The position numbers were made by a program, and so were the translations under genes. A DNA stretch of 64,000 bases from Mucilaginibacter terrigena (GTDB lineage Bacteria; Bacteroidota; Bacteroidia; Sphingobacteriales; Sphingobacteriaceae): contig NZ_SEWG01000003.1 of NCBI RefSeq assembly GCF_004168255.1, positions 248,001 through 312,000 on the forward strand. Reading direction: 5' to 3'. Below, one piece after another: positions 33,978 through 42,484 of the stretch (position 1 is the first letter of the stretch; every line of letters starts with the position of its first letter). A model generated the notes under the pieces. It saw only the letters and a program-made list of their open reading frames with translations. It did no database searches and was not told where the DNA came from.

Positions 33978-34722
33978 AGAAATTGACCAACTATTCAGAT
34001 CCGGGTTGGATAACCTGGAGGTTGAGCCATCGGGTAAGGTTTGGGGCGAGATCAGGTCAGGGCTTGATGCTAAAAAACCGGGATGGAAAACATACCTGAG
34101 CATTGCGGCAAGCTTACTGATATTGCTAAGCGCGGGTCTCTATTTCATATCGCAAACAAAGGAGGATATCAAAAAGCCGGAACAAATAACCGCGGTTAAG
34201 ATCGATAAACCTGCACAGGCGGTTACAGAGCCGGTTATTGCTTTACAAGACATAGTACAACCCCAACCGGAGAAGGTTGTAGCGGTTAACACCGCAGTAA
34301 AATCGCGCAAGCAAAAAACAAAAAGCATCACCAGAAATGAGGTGCTACCCGTGAAGCAGGAAGACATATTACAACCCGCAACGCAAATGGCACAAACCAT
34401 TCAAAAACCGGCTGATGATGTGAAGTATGTGGTACCCGATAAGCAAACACCATTGAACGAAAAACCAACAGCAGCCGATGATGTGCCTTTACAGGCGAAT
34501 GCTTTAGCTGTACAACCGGCAGCAGATATCAAAACCATAGCCGCCGCGCCCGCAAAAAAACACCGCATCCGCAACCTTGGCGACCTGATAAACGCGGTGG
34601 TGAGCAAAGTGGATAAGCGCAAGGATAAACTGATAGAATTTTCGGATACAAAGGACGAGGATGAATCGGTAGTGAGCGGCCTTAACCTGGGCTTTATAAA
34701 AATTAAAAAACAAGAACGATAG
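33961..34722 (+). CDS. Membrane protein in anti-sigma position
   Basis: This 253-residue protein has a short cytoplasmic N-terminus (DKEIDQLFRSGLDNLEVEPS), one membrane helix (about 44-62) and a long, low-complexity, Lys/Pro/Gln-rich periplasmic part, then a conserved-looking C-terminal segment (NLGDLINAVVSKVDKRKDK). Topology and overlap with the ECF sigma gene fit a candidate anti-sigma or envelope-sensing partner, but no anti-sigma domain is recognisable. Function not assigned. Confidence 0.6.
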   Translation: MNMQDKEIDQLFRSGLDNLEVEPSGKVWGEIRSGLDAKKPGWKTYLSIAASLLILLSAGLYFISQTKEDIKKPEQITAVKIDKPAQAVTEPVIALQDIVQPQPEKVVAVNTAVKSRKQKTKSITRNEVLPVKQEDILQPATQMAQTIQKPADDVKYVVPDKQTPLNEKPTAADDVPLQANALAVQPAADIKTIAAAPAKKHRIRNLGDLINAVVSKVDKRKDKLIEFSDTKDEDESVVSGLNLGFIKIKKQER

Positions 34723-34740
34723 ATTATTATTATACCACAT

Positions 34741-35541
34741 ATGAAACGCCTGATTTTTACAGCACTGATATGCTTAACTGCAACCATTGCATCCGCGCAA
34801 ACCGATTCTGTTAACACCGATACCACCAAAACACGCCGCACACATATTAGACTTGGCTTTGGCGACGATGCCACACAGGTATCAATTAACGATACAACAA
34901 GCTATGCTTCAAAAGCGCCGGGCTTTTCGTTCGGGCTTACCTTTACCCGGTTTGATATCGGGTTAACCACCCTGAATGATAACGGCAGCTTTAAGCTGTC
35001 GCCAACAAACGATTTTTTAAACTACCGCTCGTGGCGGAGCAGCAACATTGGCTTCGATGTATTGCAGCTAAGCTACCGTTTTAACAGCTCGTTCAGGATC
35101 TATACCTCGGGCGGTTTCGACTGGACAAACCTGCGCCTGCGCGAAAGTGTTACCATCCTGCGCGACCAGCCCGTTTTAACTTATACACGCGATAACGTTA
35201 AATACGATAAGAACCGCCTTTCGGCCACTTATATACGTGTGCCGGTTGCGTTCGATTTCCGGACGCATAATGATGATGAAGGGAGAAGGTTCCATTTTGT
35301 TGGCGGGTTTGAAATGGGTATGTTGTTGAGCAGCAGCCTTAAGCAGGAAAGTAAAGAAAACGGCGACCAAAAGCTGAGCGGGAATTATCACTTCGCTAAA
35401 TTCAGGTATGGTGCATCAGCCAGGTTAGGCTATGGCTCTATAGGGGTGTTTGCGAAGTACTACTTTAACAATATGTTTGAGAACAGCCCCGCTCAGGATG
35501 GGCTGCGCAATTTCTCTTTCGGGATGAGCATTGGGTGGTAG
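34741..35541 (+). CDS. Outer-membrane beta-barrel protein
   Basis: This 266-residue protein has a signal peptide (MKRLIFTALICLTATIASA-Q) and alternating, aromatic-rich strands such as SFGLTFTRFDIGLTTL and FRIYTSGGFDWTNLRLR, ending in FSFGMSIGW with a terminal aromatic as barrels do. It resembles PorT-like outer-membrane proteins. It lies 18 bases after the anti-sigma-position gene and is probably part of, or a target of, the same ECF operon. Confidence 0.75.
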   Translation: MKRLIFTALICLTATIASAQTDSVNTDTTKTRRTHIRLGFGDDATQVSINDTTSYASKAPGFSFGLTFTRFDIGLTTLNDNGSFKLSPTNDFLNYRSWRSSNIGFDVLQLSYRFNSSFRIYTSGGFDWTNLRLRESVTILRDQPVLTYTRDNVKYDKNRLSATYIRVPVAFDFRTHNDDEGRRFHFVGGFEMGMLLSSSLKQESKENGDQKLSGNYHFAKFRYGASARLGYGSIGVFAKYYFNNMFENSPAQDGLRNFSFGMSIGW

Positions 35542-35559
35542 CGCAATTTTGTATCTTTG
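35531..35559 (+). promoter_or_regulatory. Promoter of the ABC ATPase gene
   Basis: TTG at 35531-35533 and TATCTTTG at 35552-35559 are 18 bases apart, a full Bacteroidota promoter. The ATG at 35566 is only six bases beyond the -7 box, so transcription should begin at or within a few bases of the start codon. The promoter overlaps the end of the beta-barrel gene. Confidence 0.7.
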
Positions 35560-35565
35560 CCCTTA

Positions 35566-36564
35566 ATGGCAGATGTACCTTTTTTACAGGCAAATTCGGT
35601 AAGCAGGAGTTATGGCGGTGCGGAAGCATCGGGAGTTAAAGGGATTGACCTTGAGATAGAACCCGGCAAAATAACCGCTATAATTGGCGAAAGCGGCAGC
35701 GGTAAAAGCACTTTATTACGCTTGTTGTATGGCTTGCTCTCGCCAGATAACGGTACGGTATCCTTTAAAGGAGAACGCATTTGGGGACCCGAAGAAAAAC
35801 TGATACCCGGCCACGACGCCATGAAAATGGTTACCCAGCACACGGATGACCTTAACCTTTTTGCCCGCGTTTGGGATAATGTATCGGGCATGCTGCCCAG
35901 CACCAATGTAAAACTTAAGGAGGAAAAAACCGAACAGGTACTTACCCAGTTGAACATAATGCAGCTGGCCTACAAGCGCGTTGCCGATTTAAGCGGCGGC
36001 GAAAAGCAGCGCGTAGCCATTGCCCGCGCCATTATTACCCGCCCCGAAGTTTTACTGCTTGACGAACCCTTCAACCAGGTGGATACCTCGTTCCGCGAAG
36101 GGCTACAGCACGATATCAGGCAGATAGTAAAGGAAACCGGCCTTACGGTAGTAATGGTATCGCACGACCCGGCAGAGGTACTTTCGATGGCTGATGAACT
36201 TATCGTATTGAAGCAGGGCGGCATAGTAGAACATGGCCACCCTAAAACACTGTATCAAACTCCGCTTAACTTATATACGGCCGAACTACTTACCAATTGC
36301 AACGTGCTCACCGTTGAAGAAGCAAAGGCGTGCGGGATCAATGCCGATAAAGAATTTGTGGTGATCTACCCCGAATGGATCCGCCTGAACAATATTTTGA
36401 AAACCAGTATCTGGACGGTGAAGCAGGTGCTATTTAAAGGTTTTTATGAAGACCTGATACTGGAGAATAACGGTACCATGCTGCGTGTGGTAAATGACGA
36501 AAGTGGCAAATACGCCGAAGGCGATACTGTTGGCCTTAAAATAAAAAAGTGGCTGGAGTATTAG
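35566..36564 (+). CDS. ABC transporter ATP-binding protein
   Basis: From the ATG at 35566 this is 332 residues. Walker A is GESGSGKST (41-49), Q-loop Gln91, signature LSGGEKQRVAIA (142-153), Walker B VLLLDEPF (162-169) and switch His in VMVSHDPAE. A C-terminal regulatory-like domain of about 100 residues (DKEFVVIYPEWIRLN, LRVVNDES) resembles the TOBE part of MalK/PotA-type importers. No permease is adjacent, so it may serve one elsewhere. Confidence 0.85.
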   Translation: MADVPFLQANSVSRSYGGAEASGVKGIDLEIEPGKITAIIGESGSGKSTLLRLLYGLLSPDNGTVSFKGERIWGPEEKLIPGHDAMKMVTQHTDDLNLFARVWDNVSGMLPSTNVKLKEEKTEQVLTQLNIMQLAYKRVADLSGGEKQRVAIARAIITRPEVLLLDEPFNQVDTSFREGLQHDIRQIVKETGLTVVMVSHDPAEVLSMADELIVLKQGGIVEHGHPKTLYQTPLNLYTAELLTNCNVLTVEEAKACGINADKEFVVIYPEWIRLNNILKTSIWTVKQVLFKGFYEDLILENNGTMLRVVNDESGKYAEGDTVGLKIKKWLEY

Positions 36565-36569
36565 TAGCA

Positions 36570-36646
36570 AGCCCCCTCTAAATCTCCCCCGGTAGGGGAG
36601 ACTTGAAAATTAAGCCCTCCCTTCCGGCGAGGGTTGGGAGAGGCTT
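36570..36646. repeat. GC-rich leader repeat, inverted copy 3
   Basis: Read on the minus strand this is the same unit as 26589-26688 in shortened form: agcctctcccaaccctcgcc, a small palindrome, then ctcccctaccgggggag, agatttagagggggct. It lies between the convergent ABC ATPase and PfkB kinase genes and abuts the kinase stop codon. Confidence 0.75.
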
Positions 36647-37563
36647 TATTTTATATCGAAAGTAGACAGCTGTACAAACTCCTGTACGCGTGCTTTAATT
36701 TCCTGCTCGGTAAGATTTCTTATTTTTTCGGTACCGAATTTTTCTACGCAGAACGATGCCAGGGCCGAACCGAAGATGATGGCGTTTTTCATGTTGTTGA
36801 AATTCACGGTGCCTACCTTGGCCATATAGCCAATAAAGCCACCCGCAAAAGTATCGCCGGCGCCGGTTGGGTCAAATACCTCGGCAAGCGGCAGGGCCGG
36901 GGCCGAAAAGATATGGTTCTCATGGAATAGCAATGCACCGTGCTCGCCTTTTTTGATGATCAGGTATTTAGGGCCCATGGTCAGGATCTTTTTGGCAGCC
37001 TTAACCAGCGAATATTCGCCCGAAAGCTGGCGTGCTTCGGCATCGTTAATGGTTAATACGTCAACCATTTTAATGGTTTCCAAAAGGTCGTCCATGGCAA
37101 TGTCCATCCAAAAGTTCATGGTGTCCATTACAATAAGCTTAGGGCGGTTTTTAAGGCGTTTGATAACGGTTTGCTGCACCTGCGGGGTAAGGTTACCCAG
37201 CATCAGGTAATGGCAGTCCTGGTAGTTCTCAGGGATTATCGGGTCAAAGTTGGCCAATACATTAAGCTCAGTAGCTAATGTGTCGCGGCTGTTCATATCG
37301 TTATGGTACTTTCCGCTCCAGAAAAACGATTTTTCGCCCTGTTTTACCTGCAGGCCTTCGGTATCAATATGGTGGTTGTTAAAGTCCTTTATCTCTTCGG
37401 TGGGGAAGTCGTCGCCAACCACGGCAACTATCTTAATCTTGTCGTAAAAGTACGAAGCGGCCAAACTTGCATAGGTTGCAGCCCCTCCCACAATTTTATC
37501 TGTCTTACCAAACGGGGTCTCGATCGCGTCAAATGCCACAGTACCAATAACTAACAAACTCAT
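36646..37563 (-). CDS. PfkB-family sugar or nucleoside kinase
   Basis: From the ATG at 37563 this is 305 residues, beginning MSLLVIGTVAFDAIETPFGK. The PfkB signatures are GGAATYASLAAS (27-38) and DPTGAGDTFAGGF (231-243) with catalytic Asp237. The family phosphorylates ribose, fructose, adenosine and similar substrates. The sequence does not settle which. A longer in-frame opening to 37632 overlaps the tRNA-Asn promoter and is unlikely. Confidence 0.85.
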   Translation of the reverse strand: MSLLVIGTVAFDAIETPFGKTDKIVGGAATYASLAASYFYDKIKIVAVVGDDFPTEEIKDFNNHHIDTEGLQVKQGEKSFFWSGKYHNDMNSRDTLATELNVLANFDPIIPENYQDCHYLMLGNLTPQVQQTVIKRLKNRPKLIVMDTMNFWMDIAMDDLLETIKMVDVLTINDAEARQLSGEYSLVKAAKKILTMGPKYLIIKKGEHGALLFHENHIFSAPALPLAEVFDPTGAGDTFAGGFIGYMAKVGTVNFNNMKNAIIFGSALASFCVEKFGTEKIRNLTEQEIKARVQEFVQLSTFDIK

Positions 37564-37596
37564 GTAAAATATTTTTAATTTTTTTTTGTGCAAATA

Positions 37597-37627
37597 TTGT
37601 GAAATTACATCAGAAATCATACTTTTG
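37597..37627 (+). promoter_or_regulatory. Promoter of tRNA-Asn
   Basis: TTG at 37597-37599 and TACTTTTG at 37620-37627 are 20 bases apart. The predicted start site, about 37634, is 16 bases before the mature tRNA. Confidence 0.75.
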
Positions 37628-37649
37628 CACACTCCAAATCAGGAAATAC

Positions 37650-37723
37650 TCCTGAGTAGCTCAGCTGGTTAGAGCATCTGACTGTTAATCAGAGGGTCGC
37701 TGGTTCGAGCCCAGCCTCAGGAG
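37650..37723 (+). tRNA. tRNA-Asn (anticodon GTT)
   Basis: The 74-base gene folds as a full cloverleaf: acceptor TCCTGAG/CTCAGGA, D-arm with agctcagctggttagagc, anticodon arm CTGAC-tGTTaat-... with anticodon GTT, and T-arm CTGG-ttcgagc-CCAG. Discriminator base is G. The CCA end is not encoded. A promoter and terminator frame it. Confidence 0.97.
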
Positions 37724-37724
37724 C

Positions 37725-37765
37725 AATAGGCCTTAGCATGCCCGCTAAGGCCTATTTTAATTTTG
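37725..37765 (+). terminator. Terminator after tRNA-Asn
   Basis: AATAGGCCTTAGC and GCTAAGGCCTATT form a perfect 13-base stem with a six-base loop, followed by a T-rich tract. Confidence 0.88.
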
Positions 37766-38474
37766 GACCATTTTAAAATGTGCGTTTAAATCAATAGGGG
37801 CTCTTTTTGGTTCGCGCCCATTAAGGTTACGGAGACTGTGTAAACTCTACCCACAACAAAAATATACTTGTAATATATTAATCATCATTTATTATTTGGA
37901 ACTGATTGTGCTTCTATTGGTTCGAGCTCAAAATAAGAACTATAGAATTTGTTAATTGAAATAATGTGTATTATTGATTAAACAGCGTGATAAGCGCCAT
38001 TTTAAAACTCCCATCCATATTCTGACTGAATTTTGGTTTTATGATTTCCGTAAATTTTGGTTCGAGGTGTCAATCCCAATAACATCTATTCTTGCCTGCT
38101 TTCCTTAATCGCAATTTTTGAAGCCTCTCATTTTGTTGTAGGATTTATTTTAGGCCAAATGAATATATTAATAGAAAAAAGCACAACACCTGAATTGCTG
38201 TGGTTTATTACAAAAAGAGAACATCAATGTAAGCCTTGATGAGGCATTACACATTAATTACTAATTTAATCAAGGAGTTGCCTTTCTGATTGGTGCCTTT
38301 ATGGGACCAATCAGAAAGGCCATTTTAAAGAAAGACGTGGCCTGTTCCTTTGCAGTCATAGTCGCATCATACTCATTTACCGTCGTTGTTCAAATGATTT
38401 TATGCTCCCGCTGCCGACTATTCCGAATTTGATGAATTACAGGATTAAAGCGTACCAGGAAACACCAGCCATAT
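37766..38474. other. 709-bp AT-rich gap downstream of tRNA-Asn
   Basis: I see no convincing gene. Features are three GGTTCG words resembling a tRNA T-loop (about 37808, 37920, 38051), a CATCAA/TTGATG hairpin near 38224, and a perfect 15-base inverted repeat (38280-38294 with 38306-38320). A frame from about 38266 to 38433 reads a hydrophobic stretch of about 50 residues (GVAFLIGAFMGPIRKA) without a start context. It may be the scar of a former insertion. Confidence 0.45.
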
Positions 38475-39272
38475 TTAATATGTTATATTAAATGTTCCTT
38501 CAGTTACCGTCAGGATCCCGGTCGTTCCGGCAATTGGTGCCAGCTTGGCGGTAAAAGAACCGCTGATTTTTTTATTGACAGGGTCAATAGCGGTAACCGT
38601 CACTTTAGCGCTTCCGCCGTCAGCCGCGCTTCCCCAGGTCCTGTAACCTATGGTACCTTTAGTTGTAACGTAAGTCATTTTAGCGTAGTAATCGCCAAGC
38701 CCCGTTACACCGGTAACGCTGATCGTTGACTCAAAAGTGTAGTAACCGAGTTTCTGGTAAGTGCCCTCAGACCGTTTTCCGGTAATTTTAAGATCTGTTC
38801 CGGTGAAAGTACCCTTGCCAGGGTAACTTTCTCTGGAACCGTTTAATTTGTAAGAAAACGAATACGTTTTATCGGGTTCCGGACTTTTTTCATCCGCTTT
38901 TATGGTGCCGATAGCAGTAGTTTGATCTTTTATTATTTGAACAGGATAATCCTTTGTTGTTAGTATGTAACCACTTTTAGGCAACACGATGAGATGATAG
39001 TTGCCGGGCTTAATTTCCCATCTGTAAAAATTACCGGTAATAGCATCAAGCTGCACGACTACGGCGACATTGGGATCAATATCACTGATCAACGTTATTT
39101 TCTCAGCAGCTCCGGCCGGGAAGATGGTACCGTTGAGGTTTCCATAAGCGATAACCGGTTCCTGGGTAGTGGAACCTGGATCGTTAACAGATGGGTCTTT
39201 TGACACCCGGCCTTTCTTGCAGGCGGTTAAGCTAATGAGCAGTACAGCCAGTATCGTAAATATTCTTTTCAT
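38475..39272 (-). CDS. Secreted lipoprotein, unknown function
   Basis: This 265-residue protein has a lipoprotein signal (lipobox LTAC, Cys18). A beta-sandwich-like stretch (WEIKPGNYHLIVLPKSGY, residues about 82-105) recalls carboxypeptidase-regulatory-like domains, and a C-terminal part (KISGSFTAKLAP, VTEGTFNITY) recalls DUF6252-type Bacteroidota lipoproteins. It is divergent from the kinase gene next door. Role not known. Confidence 0.7.
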   Translation of the reverse strand: MKRIFTILAVLLISLTACKKGRVSKDPSVNDPGSTTQEPVIAYGNLNGTIFPAGAAEKITLISDIDPNVAVVVQLDAITGNFYRWEIKPGNYHLIVLPKSGYILTTKDYPVQIIKDQTTAIGTIKADEKSPEPDKTYSFSYKLNGSRESYPGKGTFTGTDLKITGKRSEGTYQKLGYYTFESTISVTGVTGLGDYYAKMTYVTTKGTIGYRTWGSAADGGSAKVTVTAIDPVNKKISGSFTAKLAPIAGTTGILTVTEGTFNITY

Positions 39273-39295
39273 GACAAGATTTTAATTACAAATTT

Positions 39296-39315
39296 AACCG
39301 GCCTGATGACCGGTT
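39296..39315. promoter_or_regulatory. AACCGG/CCGGTT dyad in divergent spacer
   Basis: AACCGG (39296-39301) and CCGGTT (39310-39315) form a perfect six-base dyad with an eight-base centre, between the lipoprotein start and the kinase start. It could be a binding site for the NarL-type regulator encoded next. This is inferred from symmetry and position. Confidence 0.35.
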
Positions 39316-39388
39316 GCAATACCGCAGATTGGGGGATTTTTCAATCAGGCGCATCAAGACCGGCAAAAAGGATGTACTTTTATTTGTC

Positions 39389-40621
39389 ATGTTTGATCGT
39401 ATCGTTACTTTTTTTATGCCCCGGGAAATGCGCGGTAATATCGCAGACCCTCGTTATCATGAGTTCAGGGTATTGCTGAGTACCTGCCTGATCGGCCTGC
39501 CGTTGATGTTGTTATTTCCCATTCCGCTGTATTTTCTGGATAAACCAATTGCGGGCTATTTTATTAATAATGCGCTGGTGATCATCACTTTGCTGTGCGC
39601 CCGCTATTTTGGGCATTACCGGATACCGATGACCACTACAGCGCTGGTGACTTACTTTCTCATTTATGACTGGATACGCGATTCCGGGTTGATATTTTCC
39701 TCTAATGTAAGCCTGTTGCATATGTACTTGTTATGCGCGATCTGGGCTGATAAAAAGTACGGCTGGTGGGCGATATTTTCTAACCTGGCCGTATTTGGAT
39801 TCATCTACCATCAAACCTTGTACACCCACCCGGTTAAAAGTGATGCCATGTACGCCCTGATCATGAACGCTATGATAACTATATTTTTTGGTGGATTTTT
39901 GGCTTACCTGCAAATGGACCAGGAACGGGACCGAATTAAGATAAAGTCCCTGCAGGATAAGAAGATCACGATGCTGGATGAGGCTGTAAAGCAACGCACC
40001 GAACAATTGAACGCTATGCGGGAAGCAATGGCCACTGATTTCCATGACGAAACGGGCAACATGCTCTCGGCTATTACCCGGCAGGCCAGTTTACTCAAGC
40101 AAAAATACAGTGAGGGTGATGAAGCCCGCCCAATTGTGGACAGCATTATTAAAAACAGCCGCAAATTATACAGTGCCAGCAAAGATTTTCTTTGGCAACT
40201 TCATCACGACAGTGATGACCCGCAGGAACTTTGTCAATATCTTACCGCTTACGGGCAACAGTACTACAACCAGTTCGATATTGCGTTTTCTTCCGTTTCC
40301 GCAAATTGCCCGCCTGTACAATTCGCTCCTACGGCAGCATTGAATATCATTTACATTTTTAAAGAGGCCATGACGAATGTAGTAAAACATGCAGCAGCGC
40401 AGGAGGTGGTTTTTAACATGTATGGCGAAGAAAAGCAAATTACCTATCAATTACGCGATAATGGGCATTGGAAGGTTGCAGATACCAGCCAGCCGCATTA
40501 CGGTTTGGGGAATATGGAACGGCGTTGTAAGAAGAATGGCTTTACCTTAAGCGTATCTTCCACACAGGAAGGTACCTGTATTACCGTTACCATTCCTATT
40601 CAGATCACAAAAGAAAAATGA
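39389..40621 (+). CDS. Membrane sensor histidine kinase, NarX/HisKA_3-like
   Basis: From the ATG at 39389 this is 410 residues. Residues 25-175 form about six membrane helices, then a coiled linker leads to the phospho-acceptor segment ATDFHDETGNMLSAIT (His219) and an HATPase domain with FKEAMTNVVKHAAA and GLGNMERR. The DFHDE type is common in kinases paired with LuxR/NarL regulators. A TTG at 39314 would extend it but lacks support. It overlaps the regulator by four bases (ATGA). Confidence 0.88.
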   Translation: MFDRIVTFFMPREMRGNIADPRYHEFRVLLSTCLIGLPLMLLFPIPLYFLDKPIAGYFINNALVIITLLCARYFGHYRIPMTTTALVTYFLIYDWIRDSGLIFSSNVSLLHMYLLCAIWADKKYGWWAIFSNLAVFGFIYHQTLYTHPVKSDAMYALIMNAMITIFFGGFLAYLQMDQERDRIKIKSLQDKKITMLDEAVKQRTEQLNAMREAMATDFHDETGNMLSAITRQASLLKQKYSEGDEARPIVDSIIKNSRKLYSASKDFLWQLHHDSDDPQELCQYLTAYGQQYYNQFDIAFSSVSANCPPVQFAPTAALNIIYIFKEAMTNVVKHAAAQEVVFNMYGEEKQITYQLRDNGHWKVADTSQPHYGLGNMERRCKKNGFTLSVSSTQEGTCITVTIPIQITKEK

Positions 40622-41241
40622 AAAAAAGGATTTTAATTATAGAGGATAATGCCGTCATAAGAGAGGGATTTGCTGCCTTGATAGACGATACCGGCTTGTA
40701 CGAAGTTTGCGGTCAGTACCCGGCTTGTGAACCCGCACTGAAACAACTGGATACCGACCGGCCCGACCTGGTGCTGATGGATATTGATCTGCCGGGAATG
40801 AATGGTATTGATGGAACGGTGCAATTGAAAAAACGCCACCCGGCCTGCATTGTGTTGATCATCACGGTGCTGGAAGACAGCGATAAAGTGTTTCGTTCGC
40901 TTTGCGCAGGAGCAGGCGGTTATATTGTTAAAAACTCCGATACAGATAGCATTGTAAAAAGCATAGCTGAAGCTTTTGCCGGAGGGGCCCCAATGAGCCT
41001 GAGTATTGCTAAAATGGTAGTACTTTCTTTTAACCAGATAACAGGTTCTCCCTTATCCGACCGGGAGAGCGAGGTGTTGCGCGGAATCTCTGCAGGTAAA
41101 AGTTATTCGAAAATTGCACTTGACTTGTTTATCAGCAAGGAAACCGTACGCAGCCACATCAAAAATATTTATCAGAAATTAGCGGTCAACAGTAAAGCGG
41201 AGGCGCTGAAAGTTGCCGGTAACAATAAATGGATCCTTTAG
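40618..41241 (+). CDS. NarL/LuxR-family response regulator
   Basis: This 207-residue regulator has a receiver domain with Asp55 (LVLMDIDLPGMNG) and a C-terminal LuxR helix-turn-helix (about 145-200: LSDRESEVLRGISAGKSYSK, then KETVRSHIKNIYQKL). Translation is coupled to the kinase by an ATGA overlap. Targets are unknown; the divergent lipoprotein or the YncE-like gene downstream are candidates. Confidence 0.92.
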   Translation: MKKRILIIEDNAVIREGFAALIDDTGLYEVCGQYPACEPALKQLDTDRPDLVLMDIDLPGMNGIDGTVQLKKRHPACIVLIITVLEDSDKVFRSLCAGAGGYIVKNSDTDSIVKSIAEAFAGGAPMSLSIAKMVVLSFNQITGSPLSDRESEVLRGISAGKSYSKIALDLFISKETVRSHIKNIYQKLAVNSKAEALKVAGNNKWIL

Positions 41242-41421
41242 TAATATAGCCCTTAGGGGAATAAGTTTGGCGTTAATTTGTTCCTTTTTAGCGTTATTAA
41301 ACTGCATATTAACATCATTGGGGCTCATTCTACTTTATTCAAGTTTGCCCCATCTATGACCTGTTATTATTTTTCTATATAAATTCATCCAACATTCCTA
41401 CAGAATGATACTGTATATAGC

Positions 41422-42468
41422 ATGAAAAATTCCATCATGTTAAAATCTAATATCGCCAAAGTATTTTCAGTTCTTGGCATTGTGCTAATAGCGCTGGGTG
41501 CATCAGCACAGAATAAGACCGGCCTACATATACTCAAAAAACATCCTATTAAAAGTAGCGGTGGTTGGGATTATGTTACGGTTGATGCCGCGGAGAAAAA
41601 GATATACGTATCGCACGGTACGCAGGTTAACATTTTAAGCACCGCAACCGGCGATTCTATTGGCGTTATCCCAAATACCAATGGTGTACACGGTATAGCT
41701 TTGGTTAAGTCGCTTGGTAAAGGATATACAAGTAATGGCCGCGATAATAGCTGCACCGTTTTCGACCTGAAGACCAATGCCGAGATCACCAAAATCACCG
41801 TGGGCACCAATCCCGACGCGATATTTTATGATAATTTTTCTAAAAAAGTATATGCCTTTAACGGCCGCAGCAGTGATGCTACCGTTATTGACCCGGCTAC
41901 CGATAGGGTTGTTGCAACTATCCCGCTTGGCGGCAAGCCCGAGACTGGTGTATCTGATGGCAAAGGCAAGATCTTCGTCAATTCTGAAACTACTAACGAA
42001 GTTGTGGTGATAGATGCCAACACTTACAAAGTAATTAACCGTTATAAAATTAACGATGGTGATGAACCATCGGGTTTAGCTATTGACAGGGTTACTAATC
42101 GTCTGTTCATCGGGTGCGGCGGCAATGCTACTATGGTTGTTATGGATGCGGGTAATGGTAAAAACCTGGCCAAATTTAAAATTGGCGATTGCGACGGCGT
42201 AGCGTTCGACCCGGCGCTGAAGCTGGCATACAGTTCTAACGGTGATGGCAACATGTCAGTTATCAGGGAGGTAAACGCTGATAAATTTGTATTCGTAGAA
42301 AACATCACGACTGAAAAAAGCGCACGCACCATCGGCATCGACCTGATAACCCACCACCTGTTTTTACCTGCCGCACAAATGGAGGCCACACTGCCAACTG
42401 CAGAAAACGCGCATCCGCGCCCGCATATGGTAGCCGGGACATTCCATGTAATTGAGGTAGGTAAATAA
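41422..42468 (+). CDS. Secreted YncE-like beta-propeller protein
   Basis: This 348-residue protein has a signal peptide ending ALGASA-Q30 and repeated YVTN-type blades: KKIYVSHGTQVNILS, KGYTSNGRDNSCTVFD, KKVYAFNGRSSDATVID, KIFVNSETTNEVVVID. These predict a seven-bladed propeller in the periplasm. YncE-family members bind ligands or DNA, and no enzyme activity is known. A PAP2 gene follows after 16 bases. Confidence 0.83.
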   Translation: MKNSIMLKSNIAKVFSVLGIVLIALGASAQNKTGLHILKKHPIKSSGGWDYVTVDAAEKKIYVSHGTQVNILSTATGDSIGVIPNTNGVHGIALVKSLGKGYTSNGRDNSCTVFDLKTNAEITKITVGTNPDAIFYDNFSKKVYAFNGRSSDATVIDPATDRVVATIPLGGKPETGVSDGKGKIFVNSETTNEVVVIDANTYKVINRYKINDGDEPSGLAIDRVTNRLFIGCGGNATMVVMDAGNGKNLAKFKIGDCDGVAFDPALKLAYSSNGDGNMSVIREVNADKFVFVENITTEKSARTIGIDLITHHLFLPAAQMEATLPTAENAHPRPHMVAGTFHVIEVGK

Positions 42469-42484
42469 TCATTATTAAATCTGT

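Noticed and set aside
37564-37632. N-terminal extension of the PfkB kinase
   Set aside because: The extension overlaps the tRNA-Asn promoter, and the family N-terminus begins at the ATG at 37563.
38057-38239. 60-codon open frame downstream of tRNA-Asn
   Set aside because: Cys- and Leu-rich without domain or start signal; consistent with chance in a decayed region.
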